Shown in pieces: positions 19,350-28,416 of a stretch of 64,000 nucleotides of DNA. Numbering within the stretch: the first letter of the stretch is position 1; each line of letters begins with the position of its first letter. The DNA is from an uncultured Reyranella sp. (GTDB lineage Bacteria > Pseudomonadota > Alphaproteobacteria > Reyranellales > Reyranellaceae), in NCBI RefSeq assembly GCF_945957355.1, contig NZ_CAMFKM010000019.1:1-64000 (forward strand). The letters run 5' to 3'. The notes under the pieces are model-generated. The model saw only the letters and a program-made list of their open reading frames with translations, was not told where the DNA came from and searched no databases. The translations under genes and the position numbers were made by a program.

Positions 19350-20703
19350 CGCCGTCCTCCGCGTCCGTCACATTCCCTTGGCCATCGCCGAGCGCGGCTA
19401 AGGCCGTGTCGTCCGCCATGTCCTCCGGGCCAGGCTGCCAGTCACGCACGTCGACTTGGCCTGTGACCGCGTCGGCAATCAGGCGGTCCCGGTATTCGCG
19501 GATCAGCTTGATTTCTTCTTCGGTGCGGGCGATGGCGTCATCAACTGGAGCCGTTTCAGCTTCAACGTGCCCCACGATCTGCATCTGCTCGATTTTGCCA
19601 GGAACGGGAAAACGAAGGCGCTTCACGTCACCGGACGAAAGGTGTTTCACCGTCGTCGATAGCGTAAGATCATTGACGAACTTGAGGGCTTTCGTGATGA
19701 CTAGCGCCAAGTACTCCGTGGTGATCTGCTTACGCGGGCGTAAACAGCACATCCGCTGGTTTAGCAAGGCGCGCCCGCCACGCCAACGTGCTGCATTGAA
19801 GTCGCCATCCATTCCGACGATGAGATCGCCAGTGTTGATCACTGCTTCACGAACTTCCGGACCATTGAAGTGGACTTCCGTGTGGGTTCGATTTAGGTCG
19901 CGAATACGAACTAACGGATGCCCAATGGTCGCGTCAAAGAATCCACTGTCGAACGGATAGCCGTTGACGATCTGCACTGCGGAGCCGATGTGAACGACTT
20001 GCCAATGCTCCGGCACCTCGCCTAGCCATTCGATGCCGGACGGCTTGAGCGTGACCGCCGCGTCGAGACCACGTGTGACCGCTTGGTCGATGATGCGCAG
20101 CTTCTGCTCGGTGAGCAACTTGATGAGATCGCGCTTGGCCTTGATGAAGCGGGCGATGTGTACGTCCTGCGCGTGCAGGTAGGCGACGATCTGGTCTTGC
20201 TCAGGGCGCGGTGGCTGGATCAGCGTAATGTCGAGGAACTGGTTTGGATACAGTCGTAGGCGCGAGGATTGGATGCCAGTCGAGCGACCGATGTATTCAG
20301 CCACGTAAGCGCGGGTGCGCAACAGGTAGTCTAGGTAGGCCGGGTTGAAGCTGTCGGCGCGGTGCGGCCGGTACACTCCGTAGGCGGGACTGACGATGCC
20401 CACGTGTCTGCTCGCACCAAGCGCCGCCATCCATGCCCACAGCGTGTTGATGACGATGTCGCCTGGACGGCACAGCTTCGAGCCAACATAGCTCGCTGCC
20501 TTGAACATCGTGACATTCTTTTGGCTGCGCGGTGTGACGCCGGTTAGGTGCGATACCGACAGCAGTTCCTCCTGCCCGGTGCGCGAGCGTTCGTCTACCT
20601 CGCGGAAGAAGGTCTTGGCGCGTTGCTCGTTCCAGTGTTCTGGTACGGTAGGCAACCAACGCATCTTTGGCAGCCGGTAGCTTGGATATATGCTCCTTAT
20701 CAC
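19342..20703 (-). CDS. hsdS: Type I restriction enzyme specificity subunit (HsdS)
   Basis: DNA-recognition subunit, 453 residues, with two target-recognition domains. Each begins with a WLPTVPEHW or WLGEVPEHW motif (about residues 15 and 225) and is followed by a coiled-coil spacer (QDQIVAYLHAQDVHIARFIK in the middle, EEIKLIREYRDRLIADAVTG at the end). The start in the track is a GTG that overlaps the hsdM TAG by one base. An AAGGAG lies just inside this start, so the exact N terminus is uncertain. The acidic C-terminal tail is unusual but has no known function. Recognition sequence cannot be read from the protein. Confidence 0.92.
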   Translation of the reverse strand: MIRSIYPSYRLPKMRWLPTVPEHWNEQRAKTFFREVDERSRTGQEELLSVSHLTGVTPRSQKNVTMFKAASYVGSKLCRPGDIVINTLWAWMAALGASRHVGIVSPAYGVYRPHRADSFNPAYLDYLLRTRAYVAEYIGRSTGIQSSRLRLYPNQFLDITLIQPPRPEQDQIVAYLHAQDVHIARFIKAKRDLIKLLTEQKLRIIDQAVTRGLDAAVTLKPSGIEWLGEVPEHWQVVHIGSAVQIVNGYPFDSGFFDATIGHPLVRIRDLNRTHTEVHFNGPEVREAVINTGDLIVGMDGDFNAARWRGGRALLNQRMCCLRPRKQITTEYLALVITKALKFVNDLTLSTTVKHLSSGDVKRLRFPVPGKIEQMQIVGHVEAETAPVDDAIARTEEEIKLIREYRDRLIADAVTGQVDVRDWQPGPEDMADDTALAALGDGQGNVTDAEDGDG

Positions 20704-23090
20704 TATCGCGCGCCCCCAACGATCTTGTGTAGCAGTCCTTCGCTCTGTTGCTCGAGCGCGAGGATGTCAGCGCGAATTTCCGCCAGCGTGCGGAGCGGTG
20801 CGGGTTTGTAGAAGTAGCGGGCGAACGAAATCTCGTAGCCGATCTGGGTCTTGTCTCTGGCAATCCACGCATCCGGCGCGTGCGGCAGTACCTCGCGGGC
20901 AAAGAAGGCGTCGATGCCGCCCGGTTCCTTCAACGGCACCTGCTCGGTATCGCGCAACTCGCTGTCAGGTTCGTACTCAACTGTGAAGCGATCCTTGCCT
21001 ACAGCCTCCAGGTGCACGCCATCAAGTCCGGGCTCAAAGTTCTCGCCCGCTTTGAGCTTGCTTCGCTTGGTGACGACCGGTGGCGCGGTCTCGTCGCGCC
21101 AGCTCACTACCTTGTAGATGGCTTTCTTCTCGGGCGCTCCGAGCTTGTCGCCCTGCGCCTTGAGTGCGGCATCGAAGCGGGAGCGGAACTCGTTGTGGTC
21201 GTCGAACACGGCGCTACCCATCGCCCTTTGCGTTCGTAGTGCCACCTCCATTAGCGCCTTGTCGCGGTACCACGTAGAGGCGTCGAGGAGCTTCTTGCGG
21301 CGCTTGGCGGGCACGGCCTTACGGGCGGTGGAGCCTTCGCCGTCATCGCCAATGTCGCTGTCTTCACTATCGTCTTCTTCGTCCTCATTCTCGCCTTTCA
21401 ACCACGCTTCGATGATCGGTTTGCGCTTGGCGAACTCAGTATAAAGCGCCTCGCCGTGCGTGGCGTAGATCTCGGCGCGCAGTGCCTCTTCGCCGGTGGC
21501 AAAACGCAGGGGCTCGATTCTTTCGTCGGAGAGTTGGCTTTTCAGCCGCAGCGGACGTTCGACAGTGATCTTCCAGTAGCCAAAGTCCTGTGTGTCGAAC
21601 CACTTGGACTCAGCGGTTTCTCCTGCATTGCCGAGGTAAAGATCCAGGATGCGGGCTACATCGGCATCACTCAGTTCGCAATTCTTCTTACCAAGGTTGC
21701 GGCGCAGCGGCTGGAACCACCGAGATGCATCGATCAGCTGCACTTTGCCACGGCGCTCTTCGGTCTTCTTGTTGGCTAGCACCCAGACGTAGGTAGCGAT
21801 TCCCGTATTGTAGAAGATGTTGAGCGGCAGGGCGATGATGGCTTCGAGCCAGTCGTTCTCCAGTACCCAGCGGCGGATGTTGCTTTCGCCCTGGCCCGCG
21901 TCGCCGGTGAACAGCGCCGAGCCGTTGTGCACGAGTGCGATGCGGCTCCCCAGCGGCGTGTTGTGCTTCATCTTTTGCAGCTTATTCACCTGGAACATGA
22001 GCTGCCCGTCGCTGGATCGGGTGAGGAGCTTGAATTCGGCGTTGCCCGCATGGCTGACGATGAAGCGTGGGTCGCTGAATTCCTTCTTGCCGCCCATGCG
22101 CTCGAGATCGGTCTTCCAGCTCTTGCCGTAGGGCGGATTGGAGATCATGAAGTCGAATTCGCGACTGCGGAATTGGTCGGCAGACAGAGTGGATTTGTCC
22201 GCGCCGCCAAAGATGTTCTCGGCCTCCGCGCCTTCGCCTTTCAAGAGCAGGTCGGCTTTGCAGATGGCGTAGGTTTCGTCGCTGATTTCCTGTCCGAACA
22301 GATGGATGGATACTTCCTTGCCGTGTTCGCCGGCCAGTTCGTGCAAGGCTTCTTCGGCAACGGTCAGCATCCCGCCAGTTCCGCAGGAACCGTCGTAGAG
22401 CGAATAAGTGCTAGATTCGATGCGGTCGGCCACCGGCAGAAACAGCAGCTTCGCCATGAGCTGCACCACGTCGCGCGGGGTGAAGTGCTCGCCGGCCTCT
22501 TCATTGTTTTCTTCGTTGAAGCGCCGGATAAGCTCCTCGAACACCGTGCCCATGCCGTGGTTGTCCAGCGCGGGCAGCTTGATGCGGCCGTCGACATCCC
22601 TAACCGGCAGCGGCGCGAGATTGATCTCGGGGTCGAGGAAGTCTTCGATTAGGTAGCCTAGGACGTGGGAATCCACGAGCTTCTGGATCTGGTTGCGGAA
22701 ATTGAACTTGTTGAGAATTTCCTGCACGTTGGGCGAGAAGCCATCAAGATAGGCAATGAAATCGTCTCGAAGGCGCTGCCCTGACGCGCTGGCTTTCAGC
22801 TTGGTAAGGGTGAATTCTGACACGTTGTAGAAAGCTTGGCCTGCTGCCATACGCAGCGCGCCGTCTTGTTCGGCTACCTTGTGGGTATCGAGAAACCTCT
22901 TGCGCTCAAGCACCTCGTTCTTAGTGGCCTCAAGCACGGCGTCGAGCCGACGTAGCACAGTGAATGGAAGGATCACGTCGCGGTACTTGCCGCGCACATA
23001 GACGTCGCGCAGGCGATCGTCGGCGATGTTCCAGATGAAGTCGGAAATCCACTTTATCTGGCTTTTGTCTTGCTGTTGCTTCTTCTGCAT
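20703..23090 (-). CDS. hsdM: Type I restriction enzyme modification subunit (HsdM)
   Basis: Adenine-N6 DNA methyltransferase that, with HsdS, protects host DNA and forms the core of the restriction complex. The 795-residue protein starts MQKKQQQDKSQIKW. SAM-binding motif I is DGSCGTGGML (about residue 234) and catalytic motif IV is NPPYGK (about 321), the gamma-class order. An acidic Glu/Asp/Ser-rich stretch occurs near residues 565-590, and the C-terminal region carries extra sequence compared with the usual ~500-residue HsdM, typical of the longer HsdM family. It starts 11 bp after the DUF262 gene stop. Confidence 0.95.
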   Translation of the reverse strand: MQKKQQQDKSQIKWISDFIWNIADDRLRDVYVRGKYRDVILPFTVLRRLDAVLEATKNEVLERKRFLDTHKVAEQDGALRMAAGQAFYNVSEFTLTKLKASASGQRLRDDFIAYLDGFSPNVQEILNKFNFRNQIQKLVDSHVLGYLIEDFLDPEINLAPLPVRDVDGRIKLPALDNHGMGTVFEELIRRFNEENNEEAGEHFTPRDVVQLMAKLLFLPVADRIESSTYSLYDGSCGTGGMLTVAEEALHELAGEHGKEVSIHLFGQEISDETYAICKADLLLKGEGAEAENIFGGADKSTLSADQFRSREFDFMISNPPYGKSWKTDLERMGGKKEFSDPRFIVSHAGNAEFKLLTRSSDGQLMFQVNKLQKMKHNTPLGSRIALVHNGSALFTGDAGQGESNIRRWVLENDWLEAIIALPLNIFYNTGIATYVWVLANKKTEERRGKVQLIDASRWFQPLRRNLGKKNCELSDADVARILDLYLGNAGETAESKWFDTQDFGYWKITVERPLRLKSQLSDERIEPLRFATGEEALRAEIYATHGEALYTEFAKRKPIIEAWLKGENEDEEDDSEDSDIGDDGEGSTARKAVPAKRRKKLLDASTWYRDKALMEVALRTQRAMGSAVFDDHNEFRSRFDAALKAQGDKLGAPEKKAIYKVVSWRDETAPPVVTKRSKLKAGENFEPGLDGVHLEAVGKDRFTVEYEPDSELRDTEQVPLKEPGGIDAFFAREVLPHAPDAWIARDKTQIGYEISFARYFYKPAPLRTLAEIRADILALEQQSEGLLHKIVGGAR

Positions 23091-23101
23091 CGCTATTTTC
23101 C

Positions 23102-24820
23102 CTAGCTCACCGCCGTGCCTGTCACGACGCTGAGATGCCAATGGTCTTCGAGGACACCCACAAGTCGTTTCTGACGCTCTGCCAGAAGCGCGGGAGTCCA
23201 CTCGCTTTCTGCTCTGACTTCCTGCGTCAGCACAAAAGGTGAGGCCTTGCCTTTACCCTTGAAATATGTGTCCTTTTTCCTGGAAAACTCGTAGTTGCTG
23301 GCTGATGAGTTCTTGTGCTTATCCAGCGGAACCAGATTGGCTAAACGGTGCGTCCAGGCATTGCGCTCGCTTTCATCCGGGAACCACTTTATCCAGGCGG
23401 AATCGTCGGGCGGTGTTTGCGGCAGGACATGCTCGAGTGAAACAGCATCTTGAAGCTGCACACCAGGGGCGCGCACCAAGGATTCAAGACGCAAGACCAA
23501 CGCCATCCTTGCCTTCGGCAGATCGACGTACACGTCTCCATCAAGCGCCGAGACGAACTTGCGCTTTTGGGCGTCTGTTAGGGCCAGCGTGGTGAGCTCG
23601 TCTAGATCCCCCTTGAAGGTATCCGGCTCGACTTCCTTGGTAAGTGCAGCATAGGTTTCGATGCGCTCGTTGATGCCCACCTTGGTGGCCAGCAGGAAAT
23701 AGGTCAGGCGTTCCAGCGACTCGAAGAATTCCGCCAGCAGCTTGGGCTTTTGCCGGAAGCGCTTGAAATACACCAGCGCCGGAGGCACCCAGTCCTTGAA
23801 GTCTACGCGGTTGAGCCAAGATAGGTGCTCATTGATCGTCTCGGCGTGCTCGGTGGCCTCGAAGTCGGCGTCACGCACGAAGTCCCACACTTCGGCATAA
23901 GGCTTTACGACCTTGTCAACGAGATCGATGGGAGTTTTGTACTCAGTGACGTGCTCCTGGAATTCCTTGACCAGAGTGGCCCGTTGCTTCTGCTTGGCGT
24001 AGATGGTGCGGATGTGGCCGAATAAGTCGCCGAAGGCGTCTCGACCTAGCGCGCTTTCAATCCGGCTCCATTCTTTAGCGTAGGCGCGGCTCTTGACTTC
24101 GCCTGCCGTGGTTCGGATTAGTCCCAGAACCTGTGCCTTGATGATGTCGATAGGCGCAAGGTCGAGCCCGCGGTTGTTGAGCACGGAGAAGATTCGGTAA
24201 GCGGCCTCAAGATCGGGTGTGGAGATGACGACCAGCGAGCAGTCGTTGGCCAAGAACTGCCAAAGCGCACTCAGGTCAGCAGGCGGTAGTGCCTTGGCTT
24301 TGGTAAGCAGTAGCGTGGCGTTTTCGCGGTAGCGCAAGCGGCTGTCTTCAAGTTTGTCGGTATTTGTGACCAATTGTGCGATGCCGCCCGGCTCTTGAAT
24401 GTTGGTGCGGAAGAAGTCGGCATCTTCCTCGCGGGCGGTTAGGCGGTATTCGTTCTTTTCGCCAAGGCTGACCTTGCCCCTCTTGTATAGGAAGTCGGTG
24501 ATATCGTCTGCTGCGTACGGCATGGCTTCGCGCAGCACCGCGAACAGCATCGTCAGCGTGGACAGGCGCTGCTGACCATCCACCACCGACGATTTCGGCT
24601 CGCGGTCGTTTTTGATGAGAACGATGCTGCCGAGGAAGTATTGGCTGGTCACGCCGGAGACGCGCGCGTCCTGCATGGCGGAGATAAGATCATCGAACAA
24701 CTCGCCTGCTTGTTCGGTCGTCCAGGCGTAGGGGCGCTGGTAGTCTGGAATCTCGAACTGGTAACTGCCCTCGAAAATCTCCCGAATCAGCTTGTCGTGC
24801 GCTTCAAGTGTCTTGGCCAT
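23102..24820 (-). CDS. DUF262/DUF1524 protein, GmrSD-like restriction nuclease
   Basis: A 572-residue protein with the layout of GmrSD-family type IV restriction enzymes, which cut phage DNA carrying modified bases. The N-terminal DUF262 domain has YQRPYAW and the DGQQRLSTLTML motif (about residue 80), a ParB-like NTPase/nuclease core. The C-terminal DUF1524 domain has the HNH-type LEHVLPQTP (about 462) and the WTHRLANLVPLDKHKNSSASN motif. The start MAKTLEAHDKL follows a short leader; the longer ORF start is not supported. It is the first gene of a tight operon with hsdM, hsdS and hsdR, so it probably acts alongside or as part of that system. A 6-bp inverted repeat, AGACTA and TAGTCT, lies upstream at 24865-24885. 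Confidence 0.88.
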   Translation of the reverse strand: MAKTLEAHDKLIREIFEGSYQFEIPDYQRPYAWTTEQAGELFDDLISAMQDARVSGVTSQYFLGSIVLIKNDREPKSSVVDGQQRLSTLTMLFAVLREAMPYAADDITDFLYKRGKVSLGEKNEYRLTAREEDADFFRTNIQEPGGIAQLVTNTDKLEDSRLRYRENATLLLTKAKALPPADLSALWQFLANDCSLVVISTPDLEAAYRIFSVLNNRGLDLAPIDIIKAQVLGLIRTTAGEVKSRAYAKEWSRIESALGRDAFGDLFGHIRTIYAKQKQRATLVKEFQEHVTEYKTPIDLVDKVVKPYAEVWDFVRDADFEATEHAETINEHLSWLNRVDFKDWVPPALVYFKRFRQKPKLLAEFFESLERLTYFLLATKVGINERIETYAALTKEVEPDTFKGDLDELTTLALTDAQKRKFVSALDGDVYVDLPKARMALVLRLESLVRAPGVQLQDAVSLEHVLPQTPPDDSAWIKWFPDESERNAWTHRLANLVPLDKHKNSSASNYEFSRKKDTYFKGKGKASPFVLTQEVRAESEWTPALLAERQKRLVGVLEDHWHLSVVTGTAVS

Positions 24821-24896
24821 TGTTGGCTGTATTCTCCGTGAATGTCCGTCTACGGCGGGTGGCAAGACTAGCAGTTTTTTAGTCTCGCACTCATAC

Positions 24897-24998
24897 GAAC
24901 GAGTGTCGGCTGGTGCGGAAGTCGGCGCAGCGGGCTCGCTTGCGCACGGCGAGTGGGGGCTTGATGGAGGCGACGGCCGGGGCATGCCTAGACATGAG
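24897..24998 (-). pseudogene. Fragment resembling the N terminus of the recombinase-module third gene
   Basis: Translated on the minus strand, MSRHAPAVASIKPPLAVRKR matches the N terminus of the intact gene at 26268-26663 (MPRQEPAVVTIKVPFAVRKR). The match stops after about 22 residues. It lies directly downstream of a fragment of the C-terminal half of the same gene type, so two different truncated copies are joined. It is not expected to encode a working protein. Confidence 0.7.
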
Positions 24999-25012
24999 GA
25001 AGTCGCTCATCC

Positions 25013-25160
25013 AGGATCGCCTCCACCGTCGCCGGCGCGCGAGCAACGTCAGGCGGAGCACGCGTGAGACGTAGGACGGATTGATATTCTGGGCCTTAGC
25101 GATCTCGCTGATGGTCGTGTAGCGACCCGTCTCCAGCATCTTCTCTCGCCGCAAGCCGGA
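25013..25160 (-). pseudogene. Fragment resembling the HTH half of the recombinase-module third gene
   Basis: Minus-strand reading gives EKMLETGRYTTISEIAKAQN followed by INPSYVSRVLRLTLLA, matching the HTH region of the intact gene at 26268-26663. A two-base insertion (GCGCGCGAGC here against GCGCGAGC there) breaks the frame just after this. The copy differs by scattered substitutions, so it is an older relative and not a recent duplication. Together with 24897-24998 it marks a scar of earlier element insertion or recombination. Confidence 0.75.
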
Positions 25161-25175
25161 GACGGTTGAGGCGCG

Positions 25176-26141
25176 CTAAGACCTGACTGACTGCAACAAC
25201 ACAGCGTTCCTGTGGAAGTCGAGAAACTGCTTTTGGCCGCTGGTAAACCCACCCACATTGACGGCGGCGGTCGTGTCGATGCCCATTCGCTGCAGGGAGG
25301 GCCGGTGAGCGACCGGCGAGATTATAAGCCTGCCGTTGTCCTCGAAGCCAATGAAGCCCCGATCGAAGAGATGATCGATGCTCGGGGTTAGGAGGAGTCC
25401 ATTCTCGCCGTTGAGCCGTTCCTCGTTGGTCGCATCGCGCCACGGCTTGCAGTGACTGGCGATCAGGTGGACGGAATTCTCGACGCCGGTGACACGACAG
25501 CGGGTTTCGATTTTGGCCACCCGTTCCTTAAATAGGCCTTGTCCAATCCGGGCACGAATGATCGCCTGCCGTTCAGTATCTGGAACTGTGGCATCCTCGG
25601 CGAGTTGCCGCTCGAGCCTCCGCTCCCAGAGATCGAGATCGTCGGCTGCGATAGGTTTCACGGCGCTTGCCGCTGCCACGAGGGGCACGACCTCATGCCC
25701 GATCAGGCCAACGAGCACCTCCGCCAGCCCGATGGGCACTTCAGTGAGGTAGACCGATTGAAGACCATTCCCGTTGGGTTGCAGTGGCGAATATTTTTCC
25801 GGGAGAAGGGGGCGAAGGATCTCTATGTAGTCCTTGGGGCGCACCTTGTTGGCAAGCTCGGTGAAGCTGACCTTTACCTTCCAACCTATATTCTCCCAGT
25901 TTTGGCCAGCTGTGCCGAACTCCAGCGGCTTCGGGCTTTCCCAGCAATATGACTGTGCAATCCCAACCGCGAGGATACGGGTGTCCATGAATGAGAAGAT
26001 CAAGTCGCCCGGCGCGACCTCGCGCATTGACTCATAGAAAGGGTTTCTCGCGCCGTTGGCGTTGCGTTTGGGCGACCAGAGGTAACCACCCTGAACTTCG
26101 TGGTGGTAGGTCTGGTTCTGATTGACCCACCAATAGCGCAT
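25176..26141 (-). CDS. HNH endonuclease with N-terminal EVE/PUA-like domain (predicted)
   Basis: A 321-residue protein. The N-terminal ~150 residues (MRYWWVNQNQTYHHEVQGG, DLIFSFMDTRILAVGIA) look like an EVE/PUA-type domain of the kind that reads modified bases; this assignment is by resemblance. The C-terminal HNH_2-type nuclease contains CRVTGVENSVHLIASHCKPW, with GENGLLLTPSIDHLFDRGFI (about residues 225-280). Proteins of this layout are predicted modification-dependent restriction nucleases. The start MRYWW at 26141 is preferred over the ORF-track start at 26210. It stands between recombinase-module fragments and the intact module. Confidence 0.82.
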   Translation of the reverse strand: MRYWWVNQNQTYHHEVQGGYLWSPKRNANGARNPFYESMREVAPGDLIFSFMDTRILAVGIAQSYCWESPKPLEFGTAGQNWENIGWKVKVSFTELANKVRPKDYIEILRPLLPEKYSPLQPNGNGLQSVYLTEVPIGLAEVLVGLIGHEVVPLVAAASAVKPIAADDLDLWERRLERQLAEDATVPDTERQAIIRARIGQGLFKERVAKIETRCRVTGVENSVHLIASHCKPWRDATNEERLNGENGLLLTPSIDHLFDRGFIGFEDNGRLIISPVAHRPSLQRMGIDTTAAVNVGGFTSGQKQFLDFHRNAVLLQSVRS

Positions 26142-26267
26142 CTGCCTGCCGCTGGCTTTCTCAGCTACGCACTGATCGCGGACCCGCGGATCAGCCACGG
26201 AACGAAACAATGATAGTGGATCGTTGGACTTCGGAACAGCGACAGCATGGTCTTCGGCGTTGACCTG

Positions 26268-26663
26268 CTAAGGACGGCGGAATCCTGCGTTGATCTGCTC
26301 ATGCCACTCCACCGGAAACACCCCCATCGCCTCCGCGAGCGTCGGCGCTTGTTCAGCGCGTCCACCCAGAATCGCCTCCACCGTCGCCGGCGCGAGCAGC
26401 GTTAGCCGGAGCACGCGGGATACGTAGGACGGGTTGATCTTCTCCGCCTTGGCGATCTCCCTGATGGTCGCGTACCGACCCGTCTCCAGCATCTTTTGCC
26501 ATCGGAACGCCCGGGCGATGGCCTTCACGAGCGTGCTGTCGTTTTGGGGCGCGGCAGGGGGCACCGGCGCGCCGTCTGGCGCCAGGACCAGCTTCCGGCC
26601 ACCCCGCTTGCGCACGGCAAAGGGCACCTTGATGGTCACGACGGCGGGTTCTTGCCGCGGCAT
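26268..26663 (-). CDS. HTH protein of the serine-recombinase module
   Basis: A 131-residue protein starting MPRQEPAVVTIKVPFAVRKR. A helix-turn-helix of the ParB/KorB type is apparent in TIREIAKAEKINPSYVSRVL (about residues 65-85), followed by a conserved end around MGVFPVEWHEQINAGFRRP. It probably binds DNA, perhaps to aid or control the recombinase. Its ATG overlaps the recombinase stop (ATGA), so it is translationally coupled. Broken relatives of this gene lie at 24897-25160. Confidence 0.75.
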   Translation of the reverse strand: MPRQEPAVVTIKVPFAVRKRGGRKLVLAPDGAPVPPAAPQNDSTLVKAIARAFRWQKMLETGRYATIREIAKAEKINPSYVSRVLRLTLLAPATVEAILGGRAEQAPTLAEAMGVFPVEWHEQINAGFRRP

Positions 26664-27967
26664 CAGGCAGCCCTCCGGAGATCGCCCAGTTGCTGGACCA
26701 CGTGGCCGAGCCCCTGTGTCCGGAGCTGGAGCTCGAGCCCATCTGCCTTGAGGTCGATGCGCTGGACCAGCAGCTGGATGATGCGAGTCTGCTCAGCGGG
26801 GAAGAGCTCCTCCCAGAGCGGATCGAGACGCTCCAGGGCCTCCCGCACCAGTCCTTCCGACAGTCCGTCGCCTTGGGGCCCGGCAGCCCGCCATGTCGCC
26901 ACCACGACTTCAGGGGACCTCAGCAGGGTGCGCAGCTGGTCGATGACCGCAGCCTCGATGGCAGCCGCCGAGACCCGTCGGATGGGTGACGGCTCTGTCT
27001 CGCCTTTCAGGGCTGCCTGACACACGTAGTAGCGATAGAGCTTGCCATGCTTGCGGGTGTGCGTTGGGCTCATGGCGCGGCCTGTAGGGCCAAACAGCAG
27101 CCCCTTGAGCAGCGCGGGAGTAGCGGCCCGAGCCCGGCACCCCCGGACCCGGGGACTCTGCTGCAGGATCGACTGCACCTTGTCCCAAAGGGCCTGGCTG
27201 ATGATCGCGGCGTGCTCGCCGGGATAGGCCGCGCCCTTGTGCACTGCGAGCCCGACATACACCCGGTTCCGGAGGATCCGGTACAGGGCTCCCTTGTCGA
27301 CGACCCGACCTCGATGGCTGCGGACATCCTCGGCCCGAAGCTGGCGTGCCAGAAGCGTCGCCGAGCCGACCTTCAGGAAGCGCTCGAAGATCCGGCGGAT
27401 GATAGCAGCCTCGGGCTCGTGGACGACCAGCTTCCGGTTCTCGACCCGGTATCCCATGGGCACGAACCCGCCCATCCACATGCCGCGCCGGCGCGAGGCA
27501 GCGACCTTGTCGCGGATGCGCTCGCCAATCACTTCGCGCTCGAACTGGGCGAATGAGAGCAGCACGTTCAGGGTCAACCTGCCCATGCTGGTGGTCGTAT
27601 TGAAGGACTGGGTGACGGAGACAAAGGTGACGCCGCACCGGTCGAACACCTCGACCAGCCGGGCGAAGTCCATCAGCGCGCGGCTGAGGCGATCGATCTT
27701 GTAGACGACCACCACATCGACACGGCCCGCCTCGATATCGGCCATCAACCGCTGCAGCGCCGGCCGCTCCAGCGTACCGCCCGAGAAGCCGCCGTCATCG
27801 TACGGATCGGCCAGTTCGACCCAGCCCTCCGAGCGCTGGCTCGCAATGTACGCGCTACAAGCCTCGCGCTGGGCATCGAGGCTGTTGAACTCCATGTCGA
27901 GCCCTTCCTCGGTCGACTTCCGGGTGTAGATGGCGCATCGGAGCTTGCGGACGACCGGCTTCTTCAT
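26663..27967 (-). CDS. Large serine recombinase
   Basis: Site-specific recombinase of the resolvase/invertase superfamily, 434 residues. The catalytic domain (about residues 1-150) has CAIYTRKSTEEGLDMEFNSL with the nucleophilic Ser and YKIDRLSRALMDF. A recombinase domain (about 165-270) and a reduced zinc-ribbon-like domain (LLFGPTGRAMSP, RYYVCQ) follow. Large serine recombinases integrate and excise phages and elements by strand cleavage at att sites. The start MKKPVVRKLRCAIYTRKS overlaps the DUF2924 stop by ATGA. It is the only integrase-like gene in the window and so the best candidate for prophage or island mobility. Confidence 0.93.
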   Translation of the reverse strand: MKKPVVRKLRCAIYTRKSTEEGLDMEFNSLDAQREACSAYIASQRSEGWVELADPYDDGGFSGGTLERPALQRLMADIEAGRVDVVVVYKIDRLSRALMDFARLVEVFDRCGVTFVSVTQSFNTTTSMGRLTLNVLLSFAQFEREVIGERIRDKVAASRRRGMWMGGFVPMGYRVENRKLVVHEPEAAIIRRIFERFLKVGSATLLARQLRAEDVRSHRGRVVDKGALYRILRNRVYVGLAVHKGAAYPGEHAAIISQALWDKVQSILQQSPRVRGCRARAATPALLKGLLFGPTGRAMSPTHTRKHGKLYRYYVCQAALKGETEPSPIRRVSAAAIEAAVIDQLRTLLRSPEVVVATWRAAGPQGDGLSEGLVREALERLDPLWEELFPAEQTRIIQLLVQRIDLKADGLELQLRTQGLGHVVQQLGDLRRAA

Positions 27968-28416
27968 GCCGCCCTCCGCCGATTCTTGAGCCCGAAGAAG
28001 AGCAGCCCGTTCCACCGAGTGCCGGTGATGGCCCGGGCGATGGCCGAAAGCGACTTGTATGGGCGGCCCTGCCACTCGTAGCCGTCAGTCATCACCGTTA
28101 CGGTGTGCTCGACACCTTGGTACTCCCGGATCAGCCGAGTGCCGGCGATGGGGATGTCGCTGCCTCGCACCCGGCGCACGGCGATGTTGCCGCCGTCGAG
28201 CTGCTCGCCGAGCTGTTCCAGCCGGCGCACCGTCTCGGGCTTCAGGCCGCCGAAGGCCAGCTCCTGGATCCGGTAAGCCAACCGGCTCTCCAGGAAGCGT
28301 CGGTTATAGGGCGGTGGCGGAGTGTTGAAGAGCGCCGTCCACTGCTCCTTCAGCTTCGTGGTTGGCGTCGTCTTCAAGGCCGCGATGCGGGCCAATACAC
28401 TGTCGTTTTGCTTCAT
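27964..28416 (-). CDS. DUF2924 domain protein
   Basis: A 150-residue protein. The stretches KLKEQWTALFNTPPPPYNRR and GTRLIREYQGVEHTVTVM, with GRPYKSLSAIARAITGTRWN, are the DUF2924 pattern, a family that accompanies serine recombinases in alphaproteobacterial elements. Function unproven; the C-terminal half resembles small DNA-associated restriction or partition accessory folds. It has a good Shine-Dalgarno (GGAGAACGGC then ATG) and overlaps both neighbours by ATGA. Confidence 0.88.
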   Translation of the reverse strand: MKQNDSVLARIAALKTTPTTKLKEQWTALFNTPPPPYNRRFLESRLAYRIQELAFGGLKPETVRRLEQLGEQLDGGNIAVRRVRGSDIPIAGTRLIREYQGVEHTVTVMTDGYEWQGRPYKSLSAIARAITGTRWNGLLFFGLKNRRRAA

